The notes beneath the pieces were generated by a model. That model was not told where the DNA came from. It saw only the letters and a program-made list of their open reading frames with translations, and did not search any database. Positions 11,965-26,800 of a DNA stretch of 64,000 nt are shown piece by piece. Each line of letters begins with the position of its first letter. The stretch's first letter is position 1. Made by a program: the position numbers and the translations under genes. The stretch comes from Climacteris rufus (Eukaryota; Chordata; Aves; Passeriformes; Climacteridae): positions 1-64,000 of the forward strand of contig VZRZ01007772.1 in assembly GCA_013398175.1 (NCBI GenBank). The letters run 5' to 3'.

Positions 11965-13082
11965 AGAAAGCAGTGGCTGTGAAAGAACAGGCCTGGGAAT
12001 GGAAATCTCAGAGCTGTCTTTCACGAGTTGTATTTTTATGCCCTACCTAACACTTGCCGCCATTCAGTATGAATTAGTGAAATGAGCAGATATGCTTCCG
12101 TAATCTGAAATACTATTATCTGATAATTGAGAAAAATATATGTATATCATAAGCTTAAGCATCTGACTTGTCTAAAGAATTAATTCTAGTTCTACAAAGT
12201 CTCAGTTCAGGAAAATTAGCTTCAGAAGAAAAAGTAGTTATTGTTTCTAGGATGATGTCACAACTCTTTTGAAAGTATCTTCCAGTTATATTTGAACTAC
12301 TTCTGGATATTCTACTTAAGTGCTAGTTATATAATTGTCAGTGTGGCCTAATTAAAGGACTGTGCTGCACTTACTTAATACTAATATCTATGTTGGTATA
12401 GTAATGCCATTAAAAGAAAAAGAAACAAATCCCATGGATCTACCTGTGGTAGGAAGGGTAGATCTTCCATTGTATGGTAACATGCTGGGCAAAACGACTG
12501 CAGGTTCAGTCAAGCTGTATGACGAGGTGCATGTATTCTATTTTCACTAACTTATACCTGTCTATTTAGAATACAGGTCTTCCAAGCAGCTGGTAGATTA
12601 CCAGGTGTGGACTTAAGTTGCTGGGCTTGCAATAGGAATTGCCAGCCCTCATAGTGCGGGTCTATGTGGGGCTTTAATCAGTAAATGCCTCCACATTCTG
12701 TATTACAGTAACATTGGCTCATGTATATTACTTCCTGCTGCTGATGTATTTTTCCATTGTAAAACAAAGTTTTAGTGTGGATTAACCAGGTCTTTATTTT
12801 CTGTTAATTTAATAACAAGCATTACTGTAGTGTGATTGTGTATAGATATCCCTTAGCTGTCAGGTTTTTTTACTTTGGGGGGGGGAAGCAAACTTCAGGA
12901 ATACCCTGTGCTGTGTGTGCAGGAGAGCAGATGCCTAGTGCTGCTCTGGCATTAATCCCAGGAACCACTAGCAGTAGCGGGGCGCCGCCGACCTAACATG
13001 AACACAGGTGCTTCATGACAAACCTTACTAGCATGTTCAGCTGCATCATGTTCTGGCACTGTATTTTGAATGACATTAATTT

Positions 13083-13088
13083 ATTAAA
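13083..13088 (+). terminator. KBTBD2: Likely KBTBD2 poly(A) signal (ATTAAA)
   Basis: ATTAAA sits in an AT-rich run and is followed about 25-40 bases later by the GT-rich gagtgtgcttttggttg. This is the usual hexamer plus downstream-element arrangement. It would give a 3' UTR of about 1.2 kb. Confidence 0.45.
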
Positions 13089-16000
13089 AAAGACTGAATC
13101 CAACTGCCTGAGTGTGCTTTTGGTTGAAAGAAACAGAGCTGTGCCACCCTCCCACCATGTGCGCTTGCAGCGAGTAGCTTATTGAAGGCAGCTAGAAATA
13201 GTTAAGCTGCAAAAAGCCTGGAGATGAGTATGTTAAGTTGACTGTGCTTAGCAGTCAGCAAAAGCTGGAAATTAGGTAGTGAAGTCAAGCTGAGGATTAC
13301 CTAGAACTGGAATCCCCTGCTGTTATTTTTGTAAATCAGCACTTCTCCAGTCGTGCTACACACTCTGCCCTACTGAAAGCGAAGAACAGCAGGCATGAAT
13401 TAAGGAGGTAATGAGGAACATTTTCTCTAAGTTCAGAGGATGGCAGACCTATTTTCAGTCTTTAATACTCAAGAGCAAATTTATTTACTCCATGGTCCAG
13501 ACTGCCACTGGCTTTTCCTCAATCCCACTTCTTATTGCAGTAAAAAAAAATTGCAGCTTTCACTAAAGACAACACCTCTATATTGTTGGGGTGAGGTCTC
13601 AAGGTGCTTTACAGAGTTTTGTCTTGTACAGTTATTAAGGGTTTTGACTGGAAAAGGGACTTAAGAAAGCTGCCTTACATAAAACTCTTCCTGATGCTTC
13701 AGCATTTTGTGCCATGTGAGGATTTACAGGACACAGTAGCAATGGCAAGCTACCAAATTTTTTTTTTTTTATGAAGGTGACATAACCCATTTGCATTTAC
13801 CATTATGTAAAGTTTTTTTTTAACACCTACATTTTTTAGATAAGAGGTGTGAGGTGACTCAGGGGCTCCTGGTGATAGGTCTGTTTATGTTTATGTTGCT
13901 TTCATGTTGCAAGCCTGAGCAAAGGAGCATACATGAAAAGACAGACACTGATACTCCTTTAGAAAGCAATTTGGAGAATCACAGACCTCAGGCAAAAACA
14001 TGAGCTGTATCCAAGTAAGTAACTCCAGCCTGGATGGGCTGCTCCTTTCTGTGGCTCGTTCTCACTTCATCCTACAGGTTATCAGGCTGCATAAGGCTTG
14101 AGGACAAGCCTTTGTTGTTTAAGTGTAGATGATCTATTGCAAGCAAAGGAGCAGAGGGGGCTGATTCTCTCACTGAGAACTTTCAACTTGACTTAAAAAT
14201 CTTATGCATAGTTTCTTACCAAAGGGGGAAAAAAAAAAGGTAAATTTGAATAGGAAATTAGAAAATACTACAGAGGAAATACCTACATTGCAGTGTCTCT
14301 AAGTCAAAATTGCCCAGAACCTAGAAAAACTTGATTTTATCCATTTAGGAACATCTTTTGAAATACAGGCAGTCTACATGACTTCCTGCTAGTCTACATT
14401 TTTAATATTTTTCTCTATATGTTAACTATACCTTTGTATTTTATATGGTCCAAGATTATGTACTTTATTTAAAATTTATTTGCTATTAATAATACAGTAT
14501 TTAAAGACAAGACTAGTCAAGTCTTGAACAGTTCTCTAGTGATGCTACAGACATACTTACTATTAATTCACTTACACAACTAGTTGCTGGGCCAGTGTTC
14601 AGCCCCAAAGGAAAACAGCTGGTAAATGCTATTCTCAAGTCTAAATTCTTTCTTTGCATAATTCAGGAAGGAAACTCTGCAGGCAAAGCATTGTCATCTG
14701 CCTGGAAATGGTCAATAGTGGTGGAATAAGAGAAAGGCTTCTGCAGGAACAAAGACAACAGCCAAAAAAAAATGCAGTTCTCATTTCATAAATAGAGCAA
14801 ATATGATTAAAGCCTTCACAGAGTTCTAACTACTCCTACTACAAAGCTTCAGCCTAATCTTAGCCTATGCAGCCTGTACTTGTCTTTGAAGTACATTTAC
14901 ATACAAGTTTCAATGAATCAACCTGCCACGTCCTCAAGCTCTGCTGTATTTGCAAAAGGTCTGCTGCTTTGCTGGTAGAACTAATTTAAGTCAGTTTTAC
15001 ATAGTTTCAGTTTCCCTTACCTAAAGTAATATAAAAAAGTGGCTTGGCCTCTGCTAATTTTTAGTGCATTTGCTCATTTTTTACAGTTGTTTAAATACAT
15101 AGGTAATTGCAAGTTTAATTTTTGTTGTAAGGGGATCAGTCAGATCTAGGGCAGTGAACTGTGTCAAGCTATACAGAAACAGGATCAGAGGGACAGCGAG
15201 ATTTGGGGCAAAAATAATTTGAAAACATTCTGAAGATTATTTTTGAGATTTAAAGCACTGGTGTTTTTCACATGATTTCTCATTTCACTTCTCAATGCCT
15301 CTGTGAAGATGCACAAGCACCTGCCACACTGCAGTACAGCTCTGGGACACCTGTGGACAAACCTGCAGAACACAACTTATTAGCTGTGCTAGTGTTTTGC
15401 CTCCTGTTTCCCTTTTCCAGCTACCTTCAAATTGTTTTCTCTTTATTGCTCTGGATTCCTACATGAAAGGAGCTTTAATTTTGGCAGACTCTGAAGCAGG
15501 CTCACCCTAAAACCAGTTTCTTTCCACTTCACGCTGAACATTAGCCACACAAAGTTCTGTTTAGTTCCACTTGCAGAAGTATTGAGAGTATCACCCTCCT
15601 ACAACGCTTCTCCTGAGTACAATTCAGCAAGTACAATTCAGTTAGAGGTTCTTACAGAGCCTATAACCCAGAGGAGGAGTATTAGCAGACTCCTTAAAAC
15701 ACAGGGAGGGCTCTTGATGCCACCATCCAGCCTGTGTGACACCTCTCCATCTTCACACAGCTCCCAGGCTCTGCTATGGGAGAGGTCAGTGAACAGCCTG
15801 AGCCAGCAGGTGAGAGCACAACCTGGGTCAATAACTTCAGGTGGAGATCTTACTGTAGCAGTTAATTTTGGAACATCACTAAAAGACAAGCAATGCATGA
15901 TTGAACAATTTTGAACCTACACAGGGCTCAAGACAGCTACACTTCCAAGTTCCATCCCAACTGACATTAAGCCACCCAGGTACAGATGCCGTGCACACAC

Positions 16001-18172
16001 GATGTCAATTTACAGAGAATACGGCAATCTGACTGATACAAGTGAGCTATCTCTGCATTTTTTTATAAATCCAAACCTTACCACCCATGTTGGATAAAGC
16101 ATAGTGTCAACAGCAGAAACATCACAGAAGTAAAGCTCTGTGCCTGCTTTTTTAAGTCAGTCCCTTCTCTATGCTAGCATTAAAGACTCAAACCACCATG
16201 AAGCAGTATGTCATACATCTTTAATCATAATACACCAGTGTAGTGTTTCTCCCTTTAATGAATACTCTCCATGTTGCCCTTTTTAATGAAAACCAAGTAC
16301 CTGCAAGAAAGTAAAATTGCAGTGCATAAAAAACATTCTGTGAATTTATTTTTCAGCCCATTTGCACAACTACTCGCAGGCGGTTGGAAAATCACAACCA
16401 TTCTCCAGACACAGCCTTGGTCTAACTCCCACCTCAGTGTTTCTCAAGGCAGCCAGTTTCCTCCTCCTGGAAACACCCACTTACCAAATCCTTCTCACAC
16501 AGGTACAGCACCAGCTACAGTAGAAGTTGTGAAGTTTTAAAGCAGCTCACTGTGGCAGAGCAGGGGATGTGCAGCCAGTAATTTACACGGCATCTTGATT
16601 TTGCCCAGATGTCACAATCCACAGGAACTACACAATACTTTGAAGCTAAATCTACACCAACATTTTAGTTGTACTTGAAAGTCTTACTGATGTAAGAGAG
16701 GTCTGTGAGCTCCTGGAGGCTTTGCAGGGAGCAGCACCCCATAGGGAATAAAATGTCACACGAGAGGATCCTCTTGTTCTAAATTTGCAGAAAGCAGCAT
16801 CCATAATCAGTTTAAATGGAAGACAAATTTCCAAAAGACTGCCAGTGAATTACAAGCAGCTACCAATATCAAAACCAGATGCCTGCAAGTGTCTTCTGGT
16901 GGGATTAATTTGTAAAAATAATGCAGCTTTTTGGAGCAGACAGAACTTCAAACTGGCTGGATGTATTTTATTTTTCAAGCAGCACAAGAAAAATCAAATA
17001 CATTACTTGTATGTTCAATTACCAAGCAATAGTTTCTGTGTTTAAAAACTGCATTAACACCTTCACTTTTACAATTCAATACTGCCACATTAGTTTCTCT
17101 GCTTAGGAATAATTTGTATGGAAATCAGAAGCTTGTTTAGACAAAATATTGTCTTTAATTACAAAGCTGCTTAAAACAGATGTACAAAGTCAAACAAGTG
17201 CAATGTACTAGAACACTGACTTAAAAATCCTAATTAAATTGTGACATTTGAGGAAACTGGTGTCAGATGTGCACAGGAATTAAAGTTCTGACATGAAAAT
17301 GACTGATGAAAGATGCTGAACACTTTAGTCAAATGAAACATAAGGTCAGCAATACTTCAGTCTTGTGGGGTTTTGGGGACTTTGATCTCATATCTGTGCT
17401 CAACAGGCAGTTCCTCAAATGCTGGCACACACAAAAAGCTGAGGCTGATGCCCGTGCTGACAGAGAGTTGAGAGGTGGGCTATTGAATTACCTGTAAGTC
17501 AGTGTGTGCTCCATGTTGACAGCCAGAAATACCTCTGCAACACGAAATCACAGCAGAGCTGTAACAATACCCTCCCAGCTGACTGAGCACAGGCACCACC
17601 ACCAATTCACTTAGGACCCATTGTTTCTCCCAGTGCACAAAGGGATGTCAGGGCTTTTGAAATGGAAGTCGGCTGCCTAAATCTATCTGAATAATTAATA
17701 ACGCCTGCACTGGAAATTTTAAAACTGAGGTGAGGAAAATAACTTGCATTTGCATTGGATTTAACTAAAGAGGTTATGAGCATTAAATTAAGAAGTACAT
17801 GAGCTTAGATGAACCTCAGTGGCTGCATGCCCTCCCACAGCCAGAAGTGAGCTTAAGCAACTGTCAAAGAGCAAACATAGGTGTTAATGAAGACAAGTAA
17901 TTATGAAGATCACTTCATCTCTACCCACTCTGTGAGCATTAATCACTGTTTAAATCTGAGTTTAAATCCAAGTCCAGCTTGCTAGCAGGATGCCAGTTCT
18001 TAAGAAGACTGAAAAGTAACGTAAGTTTTTTTATTCTGTCATTTGTAAAGAAAGGAAAATTATCTTAAATCGGGTTGTATGTTTGGTTCCACAACAGAAA
18101 CAGCTGGGACAGTGAGAGAAAGGCTGCAGAGAAAGATCTGTCTGCTCTTCTTGCCCATAAGAGAAAAATAAC

Positions 18173-18198
18173 TGTGATACTTCTTCTGAAGTATCACA
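18173..18198. repeat. Perfect 11-bp inverted repeat with 4-base loop
   Basis: The arms TGTGATACTTC and GAAGTATCACA are exact reverse complements around the loop TTCT. The hairpin lies downstream of the AVL9 stop codon on the AVL9 strand, in its probable 3' UTR. Function is unknown. It is too short to be a microRNA precursor by itself. Confidence 0.7.
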
Positions 18199-18561
18199 AC
18201 AGAGTTGCTGCACAAGGCAACAAGCAGCCCTGCATCAGCCTAGCACTGCAGAGGGCACTTCATTCTGCCTTTCCTCAGAGTAATCCACCAGAAAACAAAC
18301 AAACAAACAAAGGTCAGCTTTCTAATACCCCTGAGGCCAGAGAGGGAATCTGTGGGAGTAAAGAGAATAAATAGACAGGGAGAGCTAATAAATCTTCCAT
18401 ATTAATTTGGAGCATAGGGGAATTCAACAGAGGAAACTCAGGTGAGGAGGAGACAGAGACAAGAATATTGAAAGGGGATCCTTGGAAGTCTTGTTTCTAC
18501 AGCTTGTACATGTAAATACCAACCACTTGCCTGGCTTCTAGAGCTCACCACTGTGAACTCC

Positions 18562-18593
18562 TAAGCCTACATCTACCTAGGGATGTAGGCTTA
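18562..18593. repeat. Perfect 11-bp inverted repeat with 10-base loop
   Basis: The arms TAAGCCTACAT and ATGTAGGCTTA are exact reverse complements separated by ten bases that include CCTAGG. It lies about 365 bases from the hairpin at 18173, in the same probable AVL9 3' UTR. Function is unknown. Confidence 0.7.
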
Positions 18594-20731
18594 AATTGTA
18601 GGATTCAATTGCTGAAGTTAGTTTTGTAGTTGCTTAAATCCTTTATGCACCTTTCTTCACTCTTCATTACAACATGAACCCTGACCACTGAAATCCCAGG
18701 CAGCAGATAGTATGTTAGTCATTTCACAAAAGCAAGTGATTATTTTGGATTATTTTCTTATCTGCATGCTGAATCAGAAAACTCTAGACACACAGCTCTA
18801 GTCTTACTTCACTGCATGAAAAGTAATACCTAGTCTTTGAAAATATAGAAATGTCCATTACAGATTTGTGGAATAAGACAGAAAAGAGCTTCAGAAGTTT
18901 TAGGAGATATACAAATACACACAGAGACCAAAAGCAACAGTTGCAGTTTGATAGATATATCTTGCTTATGTGTCAGAAGCAACAGATTAGTAGAGCTTTA
19001 GGGGCCTTTTTTGCCCTTCTCACATCAAACTACCCAAACTAGCTGTTTACTTTTAGGTTTTCCACAGTCATTCTACCTAGGCTGCCCTGGAAAAAGAATT
19101 AAAGAAGGCTTTAAACCAGATCCCATGTTTTCACATTGCTGTTTGAAGCAATAAAATTGAAACCAAGTTGCTGGACAGTGACAATGTGATGTGAGTGTGG
19201 CTTTTCTATTAGCTTCACAAATGCACATAAGGAATTAGAACATAACTTCTTAAAAACATTCAAGCCTTCTTGTTTATCTCTTGTACAGCTGCTGCATTTT
19301 ATTTGAGGAATAGGAGAAATAACTATGACTACAAATCTTGGCTCCAGAAAAGAACATGGCAAAATGCTGACAGATACTGCTGAGGCAATGAACTAAGAGC
19401 CTTTTGGTACAGAAAAGCTGGAACACTCGAAAATGTAATGCAGAAAATGTGAAGAGCAACATGTGGGGATGTCAGAAGGCATACAGAGGCACACACATTG
19501 CAAGAAAACAGGGAAATAATCTCCCTTGGAATCAAGAAATGTAGGAAGTGCAATACGCTTGCAATACAGAAGACACCACATGCATGTCACACAGGAAACA
19601 CAGCATTATGCCACATCTCTTCAAATAAATTATATTTTTCTTCACACAAGGATACAAATGGAGCTGTTTTAGTTACTCTCAATTCTAGAGTTCCTTTCCT
19701 TAAGAAAAAAAAGCAATTATCCAAACAGTGCATTCCCTGAGTCGACACAGAAAATCGATCCAGCTGATTTTCACCTGGAAGAGTCCTCCTAACTTTATTG
19801 GGGAAAATAAAAAGCCACACAGAGTTTGCTACTGTGCTAGTTTGGGGTGGGTTTAGTACTTCATATTCATGTGTATGCAACTACATGAATGATGTAATTA
19901 CATCCTAATAGAGCAAGACCTCACAAAACTGTCTATGATCCAATCCCAATTTGGGAGAAATGTTTTGTAATACTTTCCCTGAAGAGATCTCTCCAATTGG
20001 AATCCCATTCACAGCCCAGGGGAAAAATTCAGCCAAAACATATGCAAAGTTATGAAGGCCTACTGCATAACATGAAAAAAACTACTGATTTTGCAGCTGT
20101 CACACAGATTTGGAGACACAAAGAGAGCTAGAAACAGGTCATGGATCCAGAGGATAAATTAAAAAAAAACCCTTGTCAGCCAGAGTCTTACTCTGCACCT
20201 TGTTGATTTTAGTTTGCAGGTAAAAGAGAGAAAGTTCCACCTGGCTTGGAACCCTTTAAGGGTTGCAGAGATTCTCTCAAATCCAACCTAAAAGAGGAAT
20301 CATTAATTATATTCTGCTTATTTCTAACAAGAATTCACAAACATTTGGCTATCTGGTTTGAAAAATAGAACTACTTTACATAAATATCTTCAACATCCCA
20401 GGAAATGTACAAATCTAAAGTCAAACACATTTGGCTTGCAACAAGCCCTGTTTGCTAATGTCTTTATAAAGGCTCAGTTTTACAGAGAAGTAGTCATTTT
20501 AAATATAACCAATATACTGCAAATGCCATCCCATTGTGTGGTGACACTCCCCATTCTTCTCTACTTCTAGGGAAAGTGAATAGTAACATTCCACATCTGC
20601 TTGCAAGCAACATATACCTTATTTTGGTCCCGGGTAGTTAATCTCCACTCCTACATTTTGGAGTGGGCTTTTTACAGCTCAGAGAAAGCATTGCACCTGA
20701 AATAGTCAGCAGCATTCTGCCAAACCAGCAT

Positions 20732-20826
20732 TTAGTCCCCAAGGCTTTGGGTTGACTGTGTGAAAGTGGAAAACCATGATGACATAGCTGATTTTGCACT
20801 TGTGAAGGCTCCTCCAACAGACTGAC
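20732..20826 (-). CDS. AVL9: AVL9 terminal coding exon
   Basis: Acceptor tgttgcag, then GT completing a Gly codon, QSVGGAFTSAKSAMSSW and on to GD and a TAA stop (20732-20734). The tail is a few residues shorter than the human C-terminus. Confidence 0.93.
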
Positions 20827-23800
20827 CTGCAACACAAAACAAAGATCAATAGTGAAGTGTTACCATTTCTGAGATACTACAAAGAGATACTAAAAAAGAA
20901 TTAAAAAAATAAAAAATCACTCAATTGGTTGTCCAATTTGGGATTTAAAATCCAATTCCAGAGTCTGTGTCAGAAAATATTCAAAGAATTTGAACACAGT
21001 AGCTCAGCAGAAATGGCCTGTGATGTCCTTTGGCCAGGAAGGCTTGGTAGACTTTTGGCTGAAAGGCACATCTAGAGTGTGCAACAGCAAAAAGAGAAAA
21101 CAGACTCCAATGGAATAAAAGAAAAAGTTAAACAATTTTTGGCAAAGCTATTGCCTAACAACTATCAGACCCTTTAACAGTGAACTCCCATGATCTCATA
21201 CTGTAAGATGACAATGTGAAGATGCCCCTGTTCAAGTGCAACAAGTACTTTTTCAAAGAATTACAGACTGCTGCAAAATCTGCAGAACCTGACACAAGCA
21301 CTGTTTCTGATCTCACGTGGCTTTGGATAGTTTCAGTCAAAGCGATATAAAAGTTGAGAATTCCTCAATGCAGAAGGTGGTGTGGGGAAAGTAGTTAAAA
21401 GATTACATGGAAGCTCTTACCTGAAGATCTCTCTCTTCCCATATTCACCTCCAGCCCACACTGGAAAAGGAATGTACCCTAATTTCTTGGTCTAGCTGCT
21501 TCTTTCCGCTCTTACACAATATACGGGGCCTCAAGCTGCAGTTTTGCCCTTCAAAATGTTGCTCTGATTTGTGTGTTATATTACAAAACACACTTGGATG
21601 AAAACAACATACAACTGAGAAAAAAGATGGTTCTTCCAAAAAGATACAGCTTTGGGGGAAGCTGAGTTCAAATCAGTTTCTCACCTACAGCTTTTCCCGT
21701 TTGTACCACGTTGCGGCTGGTGGAAACCATCACGTTGCCAATCCTCTTTCCACGTTCACTGTTCTGCACTGAGCTAAAAGAGAGACACACTGAAGACTGT
21801 TAATTGACTGACTTCTTACTCCCAGCTGTAAGTAAAACACACAGTGAAAGTCTGGATGATTGCACACAGATTTCCAGGGCATACAGATATATAGTTCATA
21901 GATATGGTCAAGCCCGTAATTCCTGTATGTATCTTATCCACAGAGATCAGTCAGGCAAGCTTCTCAGAGGGAGAAAACATGCTGCCAGTAAGACAGGAAA
22001 GCAGAACACCCAATGTTTCATTCTCATACAGCACACTTTAATCTTTTCACAGAACCAATCAGGTTGGAAAAGACCTCTGAGATCACCAAGCCCAACCAAT
22101 GACCCAACACCACCATGTAAACCAGCCCACGGCACTGAGTGCCACGTTCAGGCTTTCCTTAAACACCTCCAGGGATGGTGACTCCTCCACCTTCCTGGGC
22201 AGCCCATCCCAGTGCCCATTCACCCTTTCCTAAACATTTACAAAATGCAGTTATGTTCTAAATTACAAAGTCAGATGTGCAGTAGCTTTGAGAAGTTTTA
22301 GCCCTAATATACAGACAGAACAGTAAGTGTTACTGATACGTCCTTTTTTTCTAAATAGAGTTTACTTTGTCTCTAAGATTATATCTTTTATGAAGGACAG
22401 TTTACACTTATGCTTTTGTTAAAGAAAGACAAAAAAAGACAGACATTATCACCATTTGGAAAGAAAAGCACAAAAGCAATCAGTTCTACTCCACAACTAC
22501 AATCACTTGAAAATAATCTTTTAGTTTTAAATTGTAACTTTCAAGTCCACATTTCAGGCTTTGCAAACTCATTAATGTGAAACTTAACAATAGATCTTGC
22601 CACAGTCCTTTCCCACTTTCAAAATCTTTAGTGTAGATGGAAAAAGCAGAAAAAACAGGATACACCAAAACCAAGTTTAGGCTCAGTTTGCAAAGGCAAG
22701 TAATTTTTATGAGAGTCTGATAGCAAAGTCCCACCTGCAGAATAAAGGCACTGATGTAAAAATACTTATTATTAGATGCACACTAAGAACCACTGGTCCT
22801 TTCACATTGATCCCATACTATCCAGAAGAGTTAGTAACTCCCCTTTCAAACAGAAAAATAGGCCAACATTACAGACACCTCCACAGCTTTCCAATTAAGT
22901 CTTTCTACAAAGCCCATCCATTAATAAGGGATAGAGAGAGATGATTGTTTTATGGTCAGCATAGCTAAGTGAGAAAAGAATCCATTTTGCTTGGTGCATA
23001 AACCCAGGACTGAATTCTGGCTTCTGTTAGAGCTGAACAGCTATGGCAGAAACAAGCACCACTGAGTTTTAAACTTCAAAACTAAAGGCAGCAGCTGAGA
23101 CCAACTAAAGTTCAGCTGTCTGGTACAAAAAGAAACTATGCAAAACCCATCTGAAACTTGTAAATTGAAGAAACTGAACCACATCTCAGTATGCATACAG
23201 TGAACTTTGAGTCTGCTGTATTAAAAACAAGCTAATTAAAAAAAAAAAAAAAAAGTTGTTGTCTCCTAATAATGAGACCTAAAGTCAAATCACTGATGGA
23301 AGTTTTAACAGCTTTAGCTGACAAACTAGAAAGAAATCTACAAAAGTCTTATAATTGCAATGCAAAAAATCAAGGCTCTATTATGTAAAGTCTGACACAA
23401 AATAGTGCATTAGCCCTTCTTATAATTATTATTTATTTCAGGCAAATGTTTCATCTTTAGATGTGGTGATGTTCTGCAAGAGAACGACGTGTCTAGTTTC
23501 ACGAAGATGGTCAATTTGAATAATTATCTTGTTTAGTTCACATAGCAACAGTTACAGTTATTGATATCTGGCCACACTTTAAAAACATACAAATCAAAGT
23601 ACTGTGTACTTACTGTGACAATCTTAACTTAACATCTGATACAGAATACTGTCCTTGGAATGGATGGCTAGAAGAAGAGGAAAAACCCAAGAAAGCATTA
23701 ATTTTTTTTCATGATAAATCTGTATCATGTAATTATTAGCTATACTCCCCTCCCTGCCTTACCAAAAAAAAGAGTTTAACAAATATTTTGCAGATATACT

Positions 23801-26800
23801 ACTCTATCACTTCACAGAAATCTGGGTTCCAGTGACTATTCCACCTCAGATTTCTTATGAGCCACCTGTAAGGTGACCTGACATCAACAATCTTTTCATG
23901 CTAAGTCAAAAGCACCTCCTTCCAGCAACACAGAGCCAATAAAAAGCATCCCTTCAGTAGACCAAAAGAGCTTTGTAGCTCTAAACCAGACCCTTTTCCA
24001 GACTACAGCAACTGACAAAACAAAAGCAACCAGAACTCCCTGCAGTACAGTAATAACCCACCTTAAGTACAACACACAGCCACGAGTGGGGCCGAGCCTG
24101 GCACTGTCAAACCTTGCAGTGAAAATACACAAAACCAGCCAGCTCCCCTCTACCCCAGCAGGGACAACCTTGGGCACACCTGGAAGCAACTGATAAAAAG
24201 CAGAACTATCTGAGGACAGTTCCTGAGGGATGACAAACTTTCTGTAGCTGGGGACAGCCGACAATTAACTCGAACAAGTTTCACTTCTGACTCTGGATAT
24301 ATTGTTCTTCCTCAAACTACTGCCCAGAATTAGACTAAATACAAAAAAAGTTTCCTTACCTAGGATTTATCTCTGCAAGAGCTGGATGCTTGTTGCTATT
24401 CCACACTCTGTAGTTGTGGGTATTTTTCCAGGCTGTTACAAATGCTGTCCCGAAGTCTGACAAAATCTTTTCATTGTCTGATAAATTAAAATAAAGATGA
24501 GAATTTACAAAAAATTCATCAGAGATGTAATTACAAGGTAAATTACTTTTTTTACTTGTAAAGAAAAATCTCATTTTTCCAGCCTCTTATCAAAGACTTG
24601 ATAATTAAATTATCAATTAAATCTCCAATACTAAGAACTGGGTACTTCAAAAATGTTTTATTTAAAAGTGTCCAAAAAATACAATGCTAGGACAAGAGGG
24701 GGAAAAAAAAAATGCTTAAAAACTATTTTTATTATTTTTAATGCACTTACAAAGCTCTAAATAAAGAGCTCAACTAGGGAAAAAAAAAAAAAAAAGTCAT
24801 CCAAACATTTCTCTTGACTTATTCTCTGGGCAATGACAAGAAAAGGAAGAGAACGGCCACATAGCAACCAAGAACGAAAATACCAGAGCACTGGTCTTGG
24901 TCAGATATATTGGGCTTTGCTGTACTGTTATTACTCATTCAAAATCAGTAACTTCCAATTCCACTCCAAAACTGCAGTAGGAACTACTGTGGAACAAACT
25001 TATCATAACTACAACCCCTTAAAAACACTGAAGAGTATAGGAAACAATTTACAAGCCAGCCAGTGAAGTAGTATGAGTTCCCAGAAAACCCTGATATTTC
25101 ATATCAACCTGGTAATCATCTTAAAATACTGATTTTGTCAGACCAAGAACTTGGCATCTTCCAGAGTTTAAAATCAAGTTCTCAATCCCGTTTTCTCACA
25201 AGTACTGCAAAACAAAATCTGAATTTGTTAATTGGCATGAATAGAGAAACCTCTTGATGAGAATGAAGCTAACAGGATGAGTGCTGGGCAAACTAACCAT
25301 TTTCCACAAATAAAATACTGATTCTTTTATTTATATTTGCACAAAAGGTTGGAATACAGAGAATTCCCTTGGAGGTATAGCAAAAAGTGTTGATCTCCAG
25401 GAAACACACAGGCTTATAAAGCCTGTGGAGGACACTTTCGTCTTATGTGAATCCCTACTTAGGACCATGGCAAGAAGAGACAAGATCTGGAACAGTCTGG
25501 TAAAACTATTTGAAGACAGCCAATTAACTTCATGTCTCCTTGAATCCAATTAACTTCTCAAAATTAACTTCAGATTGCAATAATCTATAGGATACTCAGA
25601 TTTGTAACAGTCACATCATATATGGGTTTCAGATACTTGTACTTATGAGAAAAACTTAATTAAATTAAGGAGAAGGAGACAGTCTAACAAGAAAATGTCT
25701 GTAAGGCTGTGAACTAAGGATTAATAACAAGCTTGCCAAGAAATAAAGGATAGCCAAAGACAACTGAAAAAGCAGCCTAACACGAAATTTTAGGCAGAGG
25801 GAGATCCACTGACAGGCCACACATTGACAGCAACAGAGCAAATGCTTGCTATGTCCACCCTCATCTCCATCCCTAGGCAAGGTATCTGTTCTACCTGGTT
25901 GCAGCACAGCAGCCAGCAGTGCATGAAGATAAGCACTGAACTGAGCCCTGATCCACTCATCTCCTCCTTCCCATCCAGTGCCATCAAGGAAAACATCATC
26001 TCTGTTCTCAGTCACATGCTTCACCAAGTAATCTGAAAATCTCAGGTCAGCAGTTGTTGGGTTCAGGATCTTACGGAGTTCTGGATCGTGGATCTGTACG
26101 TGAGCATCTTCTATCTGTTTGAAATAATTCCAAGGGGAAACATTTCTCTAAATAAAGCTGCTTATTCAAACTTACACTACTACATATTGATACCTAAACC
26201 CTCATTACCCCAAAATATCAAGAAGAAACAAATGGCCAAAGAAACAAGGAATTAACTGTTCTCAGAAGGTCAGATACTGCTCTGATACATCCAGAATTTG
26301 ATTGTTGCCCTGGCACACAGTAAAAGCTGCTCATTTGACAGGATTTGGCAGGGGAACTTTGCCAAGGGAAACTTGGTGCTCACATGTTTTCCTAGAGGCT
26401 CTTTGATTATCCCCTCTATTTATTAAGTTGATTACCTATACAGAGCTATCTTAGGTTACCAGATGCTGATCATATAGTTATGGCTATTTGCTAGAAGTGA
26501 TACAGTGGGTATTTCAGATACAATGTTTTTACCCTTCTGATTAAATCAGAAGGAAGTCAGTATCAGTATCTGCATCTGATTGTCAGCCGCAAGCGTTTAT
26601 TTTTGAAGACCTCATTACAAAGCCCTGACACAAAACATGACATGAAAAACAGAATTACACCAGCACCAAAATAAAATTGAACAAAGTGCAAATTCAAATA
26701 TCATAGATATGAAAACATGCACATTAGTTTTGCACAGCTTATCTAGCCCTATTCTTTCGAATCTAACAAACTGGAAAAACTTCTGCGGTTGAGAATTGAC

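Larger units (their letters stand above)
11913..13110 (+). other. KBTBD2: KBTBD2 3' UTR (probable extent)
   Basis: Noncoding sequence after the stop codon. It has an early AATAAA at 11959-11964 and a better supported signal at 13083-13088 with a GT-rich element just downstream. The frame at 12362-12550 (62 codons) inside it resembles nothing. The exact 3' end is inferred. Confidence 0.5.
13111..20731. other. Intergenic region plus probable long AVL9 3' UTR, no coding sequence seen
   Basis: This stretch separates the two convergent genes. No open frame in it resembles a known protein and no CR1 tail was recognised. Several - strand AATAAA hexamers occur (for example the complement at 19794-19799 and near 16337 and 16965), so AVL9 transcripts could end at more than one place. 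Two perfect 11-bp-stem hairpins lie in it and are listed separately. Short A and T runs and a small AAAC repeat near 18295 are present. Confidence 0.5.
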
